DNA from: CAWGMT01 sp963823675
GTDB taxonomy: Bacteria; Planctomycetota; Planctomycetia; Isosphaerales; Isosphaeraceae
Direction of reading: 5' to 3'
Assembly: GCA_963823675.1 (NCBI GenBank)
Contig: CAWGMT010000011.1
Span: forward strand, 868,001 to 932,000
DNA: 64,000 bases
Below are positions 36,631-46,524 of this stretch, piece by piece (positions within the stretch are counted from its first letter, which is position 1; every line of letters begins with the position of its first letter). Position numbers and translations under genes: made by a program. Under the pieces are notes generated by a model. That model was given only the letters and a program-made list of their open reading frames with translations, was not told the origin of the DNA and ran no database searches.

Positions 36631-38633
36631 ATGGACATTCTGCTCGTTTCCGTCGGGGCGCTGGTCGTAAGCGGGTTCCTGGCACTGGTCGCTGGACGGT
36701 CTCCTCGCCTGAGCACGTCCTTGGGGGTCGGAGGCGCGGTCGTCGGATGCGCACTCGGGCTGGCTCCCGCCTTGGGGTCTGTGATCCACGGGTCAACGGA
36801 CGCAATCCAGAGGCCCTGGAGGGTTCCCTACGGCTCGTTCTCGGTGGCGCTCGATCCGCTGTCGGCCTGGTTTGTCGTGCCGATTCTCGGATTATCCGGC
36901 CTGGCCGCCGTCTACGGGGCCGGCTACCTGGACGTTTACCGCGGTAAGAAGTCGCTGGGCGCCGCCTGGTTCTTCTTCAACGTACTGGTCGCCAGCATGG
37001 TGATGGTCGTCGTGGCTCGCAACGCGGTATTGTTCCTCGTCGCGTGGGAAGTGATGTCGCTGGCGTCGTACTTCCTCGTGACGTTCGACGACGAAGACGA
37101 GAAGGTATGTGCGGCGGGCATGACGTACCTGGTGGCGACGCACCTGGGGACGGCCTTCCTGCTGGCCTTCTTCGTCTTGCTGGGGCAGCCGGCGGGCTCG
37201 CTGGACTTCAATGCCCTCGCCGCGGCCAGCGGCCCGGCGTCGGCGACGGGTAGCTCGCTCTTCCTGCTGGCCTTGGTCGGCTTCGGGACGAAGGCGGGGT
37301 TCATGCCGTTGCACGTCTGGCTTCCGGAGGCCCACCCCGCCGCCCCGAGCCACGTCTCGGCCGTGATGTCCGGCGCGATGGTCAAGGTCGGCATCTACGG
37401 CTTGGTCCGTGCGCTGACGCTACTTCCCGCCGCGCCCGCGTGGTGGGGCTGGCTGTTGATCGGGATCGGCATGTTTTCGGGGATCTGGGGGGTCCTCTTC
37501 GCCCTGGCTCAGCACGACCTGAAGCGCCTGCTGGCGTACTCGACGGTGGAGAATGTCGGCATCATCGCGCTGGGACTGGGAGTCGGGCTGCTGGGGGCAA
37601 GCTCGCGAGCCCCTCTCGTTGCTGTCCTGGGCTTCACGGGGGCTCTGTTACATGTCGTCAACCACGCCCTGTTCAAGGGGTTGCTTTTTCTGGGTGCCGG
37701 GGCAGTCGCCCATGCGACCGGCACGCGGGACCTCGACCTGCTCGGCGGCCTGTCGAAGCGCATGCCGTGGGTCGCAGGCGCTTTCGTCGCGGGCGCGGTC
37801 GCAATCGTGGGGCTCCCACCCTTGAACGGATTCGCCAGCGAGTTCCTGATCTATCTGGGGGCGTTTCGCGGCGCGGTGAGGCTCGCCCCTGACCGGGCCG
37901 TCCCCTGCCTGCTGGTCATCGCGGCGCTCACCCTGATCGGCGGCCTGGCCGCCATTTGCTTCACCAAAGCGGTCGGCGTCGTATTTCTGGGCGAGCCGCG
38001 GACAGAGCAGGCGGCGGCGGCCCATCGCCCCGGGTTGCTCCTGGTCGCGCCTCAGATCGTCTTGGCGGCTGGCTGCCTGCTCGTCGGGCTGGCCGCGCCT
38101 GGATCGCGCTCGTGCTCGGGCCGATCGCGGCGGGCGTCGCCCGGATCGAGCCGGTGTCGTCCGCCACGCTCTCCGAAGGGGTCATCGAGCCTCTGTTCTC
38201 CCTCGTGTGGGCGGCGGCTCTGCTGTTCTTTCTCGCGCTGGCCTGCGCGCTTCTGCGGCGTGCGCTTCTGGCTGGCCGCCAGGTCGAGCAAGCGGTGACC
38301 TGGGACTGCGGCTATGCCCGCCCGACCCCCCGCATGCAGTACACGGCGTCTTCCTACGTGCAGCCGGCGACCGCATTTTTTGCCGCCTTTCTCCGCACCC
38401 GGAGCAAATTGACGGCCCCGACTGGACTATTCCCCCCGGCGGCGGCATTGACCACGGAAACTGCGGACGTGTGCATCGAGGCCCTTTACCGCCCGGCGTT
38501 CGGCGCGTTCGGCCGGACCGTGGCGCGGCTACGGTGGCTCCAGCACGGCAGAATTCACCTTTATATCATGTATATCGCGTTAACATTGATCGTGCTCTTG
38601 GTGTGGTATCTGGGCCTGGCCCGAGCGTTGTGA
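36631..38633 (+). CDS. hyfB: HyfB-like / proton-translocating membrane subunit (frameshift)
   Basis: A ~667-residue antiporter-like subunit of the NuoL/HyfB family with about 14-16 membrane helices. Typical motifs are WEVMSLASYFLVTFDDED, VGFGTKAGFMPLHVWLPEAH with HPAAPSHVSAVMSGAMVKVG (conserved Lys and His for proton transfer), DLKRLLAYSTVENVGIIALG and HVVNHALFKGLLFLGAGAV. After LVGLAAP the frame must shift near 38098; adding one C to GCGCCTGG gives PWIALVLGPIAAG. The C-terminal part has TWDCGYARPTPRMQYTASSY, conserved in HyfB. The gene is in the membrane and forms the first ion-pumping subunit of the cluster. Confidence 0.88.
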
Positions 38634-38730
38634 ATCGGGGAGGCGTGATGGGGAACAGCCGCACCCGGCTGTTCGGGGCCTGCCAGTCGAGTGCGGCCGG
38701 CCCACGTTTTTGAATTGCGAGGCCTCCTCC

Positions 38731-39648
38731 ATGAACGTTTCGACCATGGTGCCGGGCGCATTCGCCGTCCTGGGTGCGCCGCTCTTCCTGGGCGTCACCA
38801 ACCGGACCAAGGCCGTCTTCGCCGGCCGGAACGGTCCTCCGCTCCTTCAGCCGTACTACGACCTTGGCAGACTTCTGGGCAAGGGGGCCGTCTACAGCCG
38901 GACGACCACCTGGGTCTTCCGGGCCGGGCCGGTGATCGGGCTGGCGGCGGTTCTCGTCGCCATGGTGCTGTTGCCGTTCGGCGGATTTCGGGCGCCGCTG
39001 GCGTTCACGGGGGACATCGTCCTGTTTGCCTACTTACTGGGCTTGGCGCGTGTGTTCACCGTTCTCGCAGCGCTCGATACCGGCTCGTCCTTCGAGGGCA
39101 TGGGGGCCAGCCGCGAGGTTCTTTTTTCCACTCTGGCCGAGCCGTCCTTGCTCCTGGCGCTGGCGGCGGTGGCGCGGCAGAGCGACAGCCTTTCACTCTC
39201 GGACATGCACCTGGCGCTCGCGACCGCCTGGCACGGCTCGGCGCTCCTGGTTTATCTGGTTGCGGTCGTGCTCCTGGTCGTCTTCCTGGCGGAGAATTCG
39301 CGAATTCCGGTGGACGATCCCAACACCCACCTCGAGCTGACGATGATTCACGAGGTGATGGTGCTAGACCATGGGGGGCCGGATTTTGCAATGATCCTTT
39401 ACGCTGCGGCGCTGAAGCTCTGGCTCTTGGGCTCCTTGATCGTCGGCCTGGTAATACCGCGGGCCGGTCTTCCGGTGGTGGACCTCGCGCTCGCGTTGGC
39501 AGGGATGCTCGCCCTGGCCGTCGTGCTCGGCGTCATCGAGTCGACGATGGCCCGGCTGCGGATGGTGCGCGTGCCCGAGCTCCTGGTCGGGGCCGCCACA
39601 CTCGCCGCGTTGGCCTTGGTGCTGGAGTATGGAGGGGTTCTCTCGTGA
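38731..39648 (+). CDS. hyfC: HyfC-like / NuoH-like membrane subunit
   Basis: A 305-residue membrane protein of the NuoH/HyfC family, with about eight helices. Motifs: KAVFAGRNGPPLLQPYYDLG and RLLGKGAVYS near the N-terminus, GLARVFTVLAALDTGSSFEG with MGASREVLFSTLAEP, and VFLAENSRIPVDDPNTHLEL followed by TMIHEVMVLDHGG. In group-4 hydrogenases and complex I this subunit anchors the peripheral arm and leads ions to it. Start at 38731 is preferred because the seven residues before it are not family-like. The stop overlaps the GTG of the next gene (CGTGA). Confidence 0.92.
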   Translation: MNVSTMVPGAFAVLGAPLFLGVTNRTKAVFAGRNGPPLLQPYYDLGRLLGKGAVYSRTTTWVFRAGPVIGLAAVLVAMVLLPFGGFRAPLAFTGDIVLFAYLLGLARVFTVLAALDTGSSFEGMGASREVLFSTLAEPSLLLALAAVARQSDSLSLSDMHLALATAWHGSALLVYLVAVVLLVVFLAENSRIPVDDPNTHLELTMIHEVMVLDHGGPDFAMILYAAALKLWLLGSLIVGLVIPRAGLPVVDLALALAGMLALAVVLGVIESTMARLRMVRVPELLVGAATLAALALVLEYGGVLS

Positions 39649-40289
39649 GCGATCTGCTCGATCCGATCCTGGTTTTCGTGGCGCTTGTGAACCTGACTCT
39701 GCTGGGGCTGAGCCGGCTCGCCGCCTGCATCCGGCTGACCGCGGCCCAGGGAATGGCTCTGGGGGCCCTTCCGCTCCTGGTGGCCGCCCACGGGATCAGT
39801 GTCCGCCTGGTTCTGCTTTCGATCGTGATGTTCGTCCTGAAGGGAATCGTCTTCCCGCGATTCCTGCTCCGCGCGATTCGTGCGGCAGACGTGCGCCACG
39901 AAGTCGAACCGATCGTCGGCTATACCTCGTCGATCCTGCTCGGCATCGTGATCTTGGCGTTATCGTTCTGGATGGCTTCGCGTTTCGTGCTGCCCCACCC
40001 TGTGGCTTCTCCGCTGGTTTTGCCCTTGGCCCTCGCAACGATTCTGATCGGTCTGTTCCTGATCGTGAGCCGGCGCAAGGCGATCATGCAGGTCGTGGGC
40101 TATCTCGTGCTCGAGAATGGAATATTCATTTTCGGCGTGGCGCTGGCCCAGGAGGAACCGTTCCTGGTGGAAATGGGTGTCCTGCTCGACGTTTTCGTCG
40201 CGGTCTTCATCATGGGAATCATGATTTTCCACATCAGCCGCGAGTTCGACCATATCGACGTTGACCAGTTGACGTCGCTCAAGGATTGA
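39645..40289 (+). CDS. hyfE: HyfE-like membrane subunit
   Basis: A 214-residue membrane protein, about seven helices, of the HyfE family (related to NuoK). GTG start overlaps the stop of hyfC by three bases. Recognisable segments: KGIVFPRFLLRAIRAADVRH and EVEPIVGYTSSILLG, then YLVLENGIFIFGVALAQEEP with the membrane glutamate, and FIMGIMIFHISREFDHIDVD. It helps conduct ions between the antiporter-like and peripheral parts. Co-transcribed with its neighbours. Confidence 0.9.
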   Translation: MSDLLDPILVFVALVNLTLLGLSRLAACIRLTAAQGMALGALPLLVAAHGISVRLVLLSIVMFVLKGIVFPRFLLRAIRAADVRHEVEPIVGYTSSILLGIVILALSFWMASRFVLPHPVASPLVLPLALATILIGLFLIVSRRKAIMQVVGYLVLENGIFIFGVALAQEEPFLVEMGVLLDVFVAVFIMGIMIFHISREFDHIDVDQLTSLKD

Positions 40290-40294
40290 AGCTC

Positions 40295-41770
40295 ATGATC
40301 TTCGCCCTCTTCCTCGTCCCGCTCGCCAGCGGGTTGGCCGCGTACTGGCTGCGGTCCGATCGCACCCGCCGCGCGGTCCTGGTGGGAACCGCCGTGGTGC
40401 ACGCCGGGCTGTCCGCCAGCGCGTGGGCCTGGCGGCCCGGGCCGGCATGGGGCGGCTGGCTTGCGCTCGACGAAATTGGTTTGCTCTTCCTGAGCATCAT
40501 CAGCGCATTATTCCTGGCAGCCGCCGTCTACGGTGTCGGCTACCTTGGCCACGAGCGGCATGGGCGGCACATCGACACCGAAGAGCATCTCTTTTTCAGC
40601 AATGAGCCCGAGGCGATTTTCACAAGTTGTCTTTTGCTGTTTCTGGCGTCGATGACGTTCGTGACAGTGAGCCAGCACTTCGGCCTGCTCTGGGTCGGCG
40701 TCGAGGCTACGACGCTGGCGAGCGCGCCTTTGATCTACTTTCACCGGCACCACCGGTCGCTCGAGGCAACGTGGAAGTATCTGCTCATTTGCTCGGTCGG
40801 CATCGCGCTGGCCTTGCTGGGCAACTTCGTTCTGGCGGTCGCCGCCTCGGATGGCGGCGATGCGCCGACGGCATTGACCCTGGTGGACCTGGTCCGGTCG
40901 TCAACACGCCTTCATGCTCCTTGGGTCGAGGCTGCGTTTCTCTTTTTTCTGGTTGGGTACGGTACCAAGATGGGGCTGGCCCCTCTGCACACGTGGCTAC
41001 CCGATGCTCACAGCGAGTCGCCCTCGGTCGTCTCCGCGCTCTTATCCGGCGCGCTCCTGAATTGCGCTTTTCTGGGAATTCTGCGGGCTCATCAAGTTTG
41101 CGTCGCGGCGGGCCTGGCCCGCTTCAGCCAGAGTCTGCTCCTGGTCTTCGGCCTGTTGTCGATGGCGATCGCGGCCGTATTCATTCTCGGCCAGACCGAC
41201 TTCAAGCGCCTGCTTGCCTACTCGAGCGTCGAGCACATGGGCATCCTGGCACTCGGAATCGGCCTGGGGGGAGCGGGCGCCTTTGGCATGGCGTTGCACG
41301 CGGTCAACCACTCTCTGACCAAGGCATCCCTGTTCCTGGTCGCGGGCAACATTCTTGCTGCGTACGGAACCAAGTCCGTCGCCGGTGTTCGCGGGCTGCT
41401 CCACAGGCTGCCGCTTTCGGGGGTTCTCTGGGTCGCGGGTTTCCTGGCGATCACCGGGTCGCCGCCGTTCGGGCCTTTCCTCAGCGAGCTCACGATTCTC
41501 AAGGCAGCGCTGGATCAGGGCCGTGCCATCGTGGCGGTCAGCTACCTGGCCGTGCTCGCGGTGATCTTCATCGGCATGGCCAACCTGTTCATGCCCATGG
41601 CCCAGGGGAAAGCCGATGATCAATCGGGGCCAAGCGGTGGGAGCGAGGCGCTTTGGGCCACGCTGCCACCGGCGGCCCTGGCCCTGCTCGTCCTCGTGCT
41701 GGGCGTTTACGTTCCCCCAGCGATGAGCGACGTTTTGCACGCAGCAGCCCGATCCCTGGGAGGCCAGTGA
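40295..41770 (+). CDS. hyfF: HyfF-like antiporter-type subunit
   Basis: A 491-residue membrane protein of the NuoN/HyfF family. Motifs: LLWVGVEATTLASAPLIYFH, GYGTKMGLAPLHTWLPDAHS, ESPSVVSALLSGALLNCAFL, DFKRLLAYSSVEHMGILALG and HAVNHSLTKASLFLVAGN. Those contain the conserved lysines and glutamate of antiporter-like proton channels. ATG at 40295 has AAGGA upstream; a TTG at 40286 overlapping the hyfE stop is an alternative. Its stop shares one base with the next ATG. It is the second ion-translocating subunit; no HyfD homologue is visible. Confidence 0.92.
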   Translation: MIFALFLVPLASGLAAYWLRSDRTRRAVLVGTAVVHAGLSASAWAWRPGPAWGGWLALDEIGLLFLSIISALFLAAAVYGVGYLGHERHGRHIDTEEHLFFSNEPEAIFTSCLLLFLASMTFVTVSQHFGLLWVGVEATTLASAPLIYFHRHHRSLEATWKYLLICSVGIALALLGNFVLAVAASDGGDAPTALTLVDLVRSSTRLHAPWVEAAFLFFLVGYGTKMGLAPLHTWLPDAHSESPSVVSALLSGALLNCAFLGILRAHQVCVAAGLARFSQSLLLVFGLLSMAIAAVFILGQTDFKRLLAYSSVEHMGILALGIGLGGAGAFGMALHAVNHSLTKASLFLVAGNILAAYGTKSVAGVRGLLHRLPLSGVLWVAGFLAITGSPPFGPFLSELTILKAALDQGRAIVAVSYLAVLAVIFIGMANLFMPMAQGKADDQSGPSGGSEALWATLPPAALALLVLVLGVYVPPAMSDVLHAAARSLGGQ

Positions 41771-43304
41771 TGGCGAACGCCATGACAACCGCGTTTCTCC
41801 ACGGCGCGCCGGTCGCGCTCGCGGACATCCCTCGCATGGATACCGACCGATTCCGCGACGAGGTGCTCGGCCAGGTCGCGGGGGGCGCCGGATCGCTGCG
41901 CTCTTCGGCCGGCCGCAGGCGGCGGACCGAGTACGGCTGTACGCCGTGCTCGCGCACGACCAGACAAGCACACTTTCGCTCGTGACGACGGACGTGGCGG
42001 ATAGCTACCCGGCTCTGACGCCCGACTGCCCGCAGGCTCACTGGTTCGAGCGCGAGATCGCCGAACAGTGGGGAGTCGTTCCGCGGGAACACCCCTGGCT
42101 AAAGCCAATTCGGTTTCACCGGTCCTATCGCGCGGGACACGATGCGTGGTCGCGGCCGGCGACCGAGGTGATCGAGCCCTCCGTTCCGCCCTTTGGGGCC
42201 GATTTCTTCCGAGTCGACGGCCATGAGGTTCACGAGGTTGCCGTCGGGCCGGTGCATGCCGGCGTGATCGAACCTGGGCACTTCCGTTTTCAGTGCCATG
42301 GCGAGCACGTCTTCCACCTGGAGATCTCTCTCGGTTATCAGCATCGCGGATTGGAGAGGGCGCTGGTCGGCGGGCCGGACAAACGCACCATCCATCTGAT
42401 GGAGCAAGTGGCTGGAGACACCTCGGTGGGCCACACCGTGGCGTACTGCCAGGCGATCGAAGCGCTGGCCGGGGCCCAACCGTCCCTGCGGGCGCAGGCG
42501 CTTCGGGGCGTGGGACTCGAGCTGGAACGGCTGGCAAACCACACGGGGGACCTGGGCGCCCTGGCGGGCGACGTTGGATTTTTGCCGACGGCCTCGTACT
42601 GCGGACGCATCCGCGGCGATTTCCTGAATGCGACCGCTCTCCTGTGCGGCAGCAGATTCGGGCGGGGCCTGGTTCGGCCGGGGGGCGTGGCCTTCGACGT
42701 TGAGCCGTCTCGCGCCGAGCAACTGATCACGCGAGTCGAGGCCGCTCTCCTGGACGTCACCGGGGCGACCGGGCTCCTCTGGGACTCGCTCTCGGTCCAG
42801 TCCCGATTCGAGGGCACGGGAGGAGTGACGCGTTCGGTGGCAGAGGCATTAGGCTTGGTCGGTCCGGCTGCACGAGCCTGCGGCGTCGACCGCGATGTCC
42901 GCCACGACTTTCCCACGGGCATCTATCGCTTCGCCTACATCCCGATCGCGCTGCGCACAACTGGCGACGTATTCGCCAGAGCGTTCGTCCGGAAACTCGA
43001 AATCCTCCGCTCGGTCCGGTTCGTGGCGCAGCAACTGCAGAATTTGCCCGAGGGCCCGCCGCGAGTCCCGTGCGGCGGCTTGCGCCCGGACGCATTGACA
43101 GTCTCCCTGGTCGAGGGGTGGCGAGGCGAGATCTGCCACGTGGCGATCACCGGCCCGGAGGGCCGCATCGAGCACTACAAGATCGTCGACCCATCGTTCC
43201 ACAACTGGATCGGGCTGGCGATGGCGCTACGGGACCAGCAAATCTCGGACTTCCCATTGTGCAACAAAAGTTTCAACCTATCCTATTGCGGGCACGACCT
43301 GTAA
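41770..43304 (+). CDS. hyfG: HyfG-like large subunit lacking the NiFe ligands (frameshift)
   Basis: The first ~40 residues (MANAMTTAFLHGAPVALADI) are in one frame. Near 41890 restoring one C in GCGCCGG gives GGARIAALFGRPQAADRVRL and joins the NuoC-like domain (DCPQAHWFEREIAEQWGVVP) to the NuoD-like domain. In true group-4 hydrogenases the L1 motif is RxCGxC; the equivalent position here is LMEQVAGDTSVGHTVAYC, with both cysteines replaced. The C-terminal DPCxxC is IVDPSFHNW, and the protein ends NKSFNLSYCGHDL. So no NiFe centre can be bound. About 511 residues. This places it with hydrogenase-related (Ehr-like) complexes rather than hydrogenases. Confidence 0.88.
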
Positions 43305-43319
43305 GCCGAGGGACGGTCC

Positions 43320-44124
43320 ATGATCAACATCATCCGGGAGCGCCTCCGACAGGGCCGGCGCACGATTTCCTATCCGGCAGGCGACCCGCCGCCGTTTCCC
43401 GATCGGTTCCGCGGCCTGCCCGTGCTGGATGAGTCGAGTTGCCCCGACGGTTGCGGCGCGTGTATCGACGCTTGCCCGACCGACGCCATCGGGCGGGACA
43501 GCCAGGGCCTGGGGCTGGACCTGGGCCGATGTCTTTTTTGCTCGGAATGCACCGCGTCGTGCCCCGCCGATGCAATCTGCTTCACCCAGGACTACCGCCT
43601 TGCGACCACGGCCCGGCAGGACCTGATCGTGCGCAGCGGGCGCCCGCTCGAGCTGGCGAAACCCCTTCAGCAGAAGATGCGCCGGCTGTTCGGCCGCTCG
43701 CTCAAGCTCCGCCAGGTGAGCGCCGGGGGCGACAACGCCGCCGAAGCCGACCTGAACGTCCTGAGCACGGTCGTCTTCGACATGGGGCGATTCGGCATTC
43801 AGTTTGTCGCTTCGCCCCGCCACGCCGATGGCCTGGTCGTCACGGGGCCCGTCACCCAGAACATGAAACTGGCGCTATTGAAAACCTATGAGGCAGTTCC
43901 GACGCCGAAGATCGTGATCGCCGTCGGCGACATGCGCTATCTCGGGCGGGATCTTCCGGGACCGTTCCGAGGTCCATAACGGCATCGAGGGTATTTTGCC
44001 GGTTGACGTGTATATCCCCGGCAATCCCCCCCACCCGCTGACAATCCTCGATGGGCTGTTGCGCCTTGTCGGACGCCTTGAATCTTGTGGAACCCGTCCC
44101 TTCAATCACCCCTTGCCGAGATGA
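43320..44124 (+). CDS. hyfI: Ferredoxin-HyfI fusion, NuoB-like part without cluster ligands (frameshift)
   Basis: Residues about 35-85 hold two [4Fe-4S] motifs: CPDGCGACIDACP and CLFCSECTASCPADA, as in HyfH/NuoI. The NuoB-like domain follows (FDMGRFGIQFVASPRHADGL, VVTGPVTQNMKLALLKTYEA). The usual Cys pair (CNGCE-like) is replaced by DLNVLSTV, and the PGCPP cysteine by Asn (VYIPGNPPHPLTILDGL). At 43931-43934 one extra base (GACATGC for GACTGC) breaks the frame; removing it restores GDCAISGGIF and the true end at 44124. Only one of the four cluster ligands remains. It overlaps the convergent carbonic anhydrase gene by 19 bases. Confidence 0.85.
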
Positions 44125-45113
44125 TCGTCCGGCCTAAGCAACAGTTCGTGTGGAATCCGATCGGCGACATTTCTGGGATTGGCGGCAGCCCTGTTTCCGG
44201 TCTGCGAGCCATCGCCGATCCCAGGCCGCGAGCTGGGCCCGAGAGAAGCCGGCTTGAGCAGCTCGGCCATTTGCAGGGCGATCGTGTTGAACTCCCTCGG
44301 GTTGGTCGGCGCGTACGCCAGGTTGACGTTTTCAGGCGCCACGGGAGCCCGCGGATTGACCGGCATGCTCACCTGGTGGTTATGGAGGCTGAACACGCCA
44401 TAAAGAACCTCGATTTCCCACTTGGCGGTGCGCTCGACTTCCTGCCGAAGGTCGAACGCCGCCTGGGCGGCATTGACGCAGACGGCAATGTCAATCAAGG
44501 CCTCGCGATAGCCCGGGAGCTGGCGGGCGTCGGGCCCCCACACCTCCCTGAGACCGTTGGCCCCCTCGCGCACCGCCACGAAAATCCGCTGGATGATCGT
44601 TTTGAGCATCGGAGGGAACGATTTCGACCAGAACTCGTGGGGCCTCAGGTAGCAATCGACGGCGCCCGTCACGGCACCGCAGCCGGAATGGCCGAGCATC
44701 ACCACGCACTTGACGCTATCGCAAAGCGCGGTCAAGGCAAACTCGATGCTTCCCATGCATACGTCGCCCAGGACATTGCCCGCGACGCGAATCACGAACA
44801 GATCGTTGAACCCCTGTCCGAAGAGCATCTCCGTCGGTACGCGCGCATCGGAGCACCCCACAACGACGGCGAAGGGCGCCTGTTCGGGCGTCTCGCCGAT
44901 CGCCCGCTTCATTCCCACTTCCAGGCCGTTGCACTGCACAACATAGCACGGCTCTCCCGTCCAGACCCGGCTCGTGCGGCAACTCTGCATCCACTTGGCG
45001 AACATCCGATTGCCGTCTTCCAGAGTCGTGCGGGCCGTCTCGGCGTCTGGAGGAGAAGGCTTGAGGCTCGGGTTCTTCGGATCGAACCGGTAGATGTAAT
45101 CAATCGTATTCAT
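44106..45113 (-). CDS. Beta-class carbonic anhydrase
   Basis: A 335-residue protein with the beta-carbonic anhydrase zinc site: first Cys and the Asp-Arg pair in VVVGCSDARVPTEMLFGQGF, then His and second Cys in VMLGHSGCGAVTGAV. FVIRVAGNVLGDVCMGSIEF is also diagnostic. The N-terminal ~70 residues (DPKNPSLKPSPPDAETARTT, LEDGNRMFAKWMQ) and a C-terminal tail are longer than in minimal enzymes. It interconverts CO2 and bicarbonate in the cytoplasm. The start MNTIDYIYRF at 45113 is more likely than one six codons upstream. It converges on the hyf-like operon with a short overlap; a functional link through bicarbonate or proton supply is inference. Confidence 0.92.
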   Translation of the reverse strand: MNTIDYIYRFDPKNPSLKPSPPDAETARTTLEDGNRMFAKWMQSCRTSRVWTGEPCYVVQCNGLEVGMKRAIGETPEQAPFAVVVGCSDARVPTEMLFGQGFNDLFVIRVAGNVLGDVCMGSIEFALTALCDSVKCVVMLGHSGCGAVTGAVDCYLRPHEFWSKSFPPMLKTIIQRIFVAVREGANGLREVWGPDARQLPGYREALIDIAVCVNAAQAAFDLRQEVERTAKWEIEVLYGVFSLHNHQVSMPVNPRAPVAPENVNLAYAPTNPREFNTIALQMAELLKPASLGPSSRPGIGDGSQTGNRAAANPRNVADRIPHELLLRPDDHLGKG

Positions 45114-45293
45114 GAGGATCACCGCTATCAACGTTGGATTGGGGGCAGGAGCGTTCGTAAGAGAACACCCGAGTCATCGCCATTCTAGTCGCGTCGCGGC
45201 CCGCGGCATAGAGGGCCGGACCTCCCGGCAGCGTCCCGGAAAGTCTCAATATTCCTCCCGCAGCCTGACCATCGCTCATTCTTGGCGCGCACT

Positions 45294-46493
45294 TCACACA
45301 AGAGCCGCATCGACGACGAGCGCTCGCGCACGGCGATTGGCGCTGACCAACCGTGCGGCGACCCGCACGGCCTCGATCAGGCTGGAGGGATCGGCCAGGC
45401 CTTTCCACGCGATGTCGAAAGCGGTGCCGTGCGCCACGCTCGTGCGCACGATCGGCAAGCCCAGGGTCACGTTGACAGCGCGCTCGAAGCCGATCGTCTT
45501 GAGCGCAATGTGCCCCTGGTCGTGATACATCGCCACGACGGCGTCAAACGCGCCGCCTAAAGCCTGGTGAAAGAGCGTATCATTCGGAAATGGTCCACTA
45601 ACGTCCAGGCCCTCCCGCTCGGCAAGCTCGACAGCCGGGCGGATGATCGTCTGTTCCTCATCGCCAAAGAGACCGTCCTCCCCCGCATGCGGGTTCAGCG
45701 AGGCCACCGCAATCCGAGGCGGCGCGCCGCCGGTCAACGGGCGCATCGCCCGGTCGGCGAGGTGGATTTTGGACAAGATCGACTCGCGGCTCAAGAGGTC
45801 GAAGACCTGGCGGAGCGCAATATGCAGCGTCACGTGGATCACTCCCAGGCCCGTCCCGCGCCGCCCAGCATGGGTGCCAATCCCGGTCGACGGCGAGGGA
45901 TCGGTCTCGATATAGAGCATCATCGCGTGATCCGCGGCGCCGCAGCGCTCTGCGAGAATCTCGGTATGGCCGGGCTGGCTGATTCCTCCGAGCCGCAGCG
46001 CGTGTTTGTTAAGCGGCAGCGTCGTGATGGCATCGAGGCGGCCGTCCAGGGCCAGATCAACGGCCGACACGAGGAAGTCGAAGGCGGCGCGGCCGGCTCG
46101 TGGGTCAATGGTTCCCGGCTCTACGCGTGCGAGATCGTCAGGAATTCCGGGAACCGCAAGACACGGAACGACGCGTTCGGAAGGCTCGGCCTCGTCGGGT
46201 GATGAGATCGTGCGAACCTGCATGCCAGATCCGTTGCCGGCCAGCTTCAGGGCACGCTCGAGCACAGCCGGCTCTCCGATCACAAGCGCTCGCGCCAGCG
46301 CATGCAACCGCGGGTCGGCCCAACCTCGGGCGATCACCTCGGGCCCGATGCCCGCGACGTCGCCCATGGTCAGACCGATTACCGGACGGGAGCCGGGATC
46401 GATTCCGGAAAGTGAATTCAACAGGGCAGGGATCTCCCATTCGGTAAGGTCCGTCCTTCCGAGCGAGCCGAGGTCAGACTCTACCAGCCTCAC
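45294..46493 (-). CDS. pdxA: 4-hydroxythreonine-4-phosphate dehydrogenase-like (PdxA)
   Basis: The core begins RPVIGLTMGDVAGIGPEVIA. PdxA motifs visible: TTLPLNKHALRLGG, ISQPGHTEILAE, SLNPHAGEDGLFGDEEQTII, MYHDQGHIALKTIGF and VRTSVAHGTAFDIAWKG. The metal histidines are in GHTE, in the HVTLHIALR region and in YHDQGH. The enzyme oxidises 4-phosphohydroxy-threonine in vitamin B6 synthesis; some close relatives act on other hydroxy-phospho-acids. The GTG at 46493 is chosen since a longer version would overlap the upstream Uma2 gene and add Arg-rich sequence unlike the family; the true start could be further in. No other pdx gene nearby. Confidence 0.9.
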   Translation of the reverse strand: MRLVESDLGSLGRTDLTEWEIPALLNSLSGIDPGSRPVIGLTMGDVAGIGPEVIARGWADPRLHALARALVIGEPAVLERALKLAGNGSGMQVRTISSPDEAEPSERVVPCLAVPGIPDDLARVEPGTIDPRAGRAAFDFLVSAVDLALDGRLDAITTLPLNKHALRLGGISQPGHTEILAERCGAADHAMMLYIETDPSPSTGIGTHAGRRGTGLGVIHVTLHIALRQVFDLLSRESILSKIHLADRAMRPLTGGAPPRIAVASLNPHAGEDGLFGDEEQTIIRPAVELAEREGLDVSGPFPNDTLFHQALGGAFDAVVAMYHDQGHIALKTIGFERAVNVTLGLPIVRTSVAHGTAFDIAWKGLADPSSLIEAVRVAARLVSANRRARALVVDAALV

Positions 46494-46524
46494 CTTATCG
46501 AACGCCGTTCGGCCCGTTCGGCGG

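Noticed and set aside
41770..44124. Functional group-4 NiFe hydrogenase or formate hydrogenlyase
   Set aside because: The metal-ligand cysteines of the large subunit and most of those of the small subunit are replaced, and no maturation genes are near.
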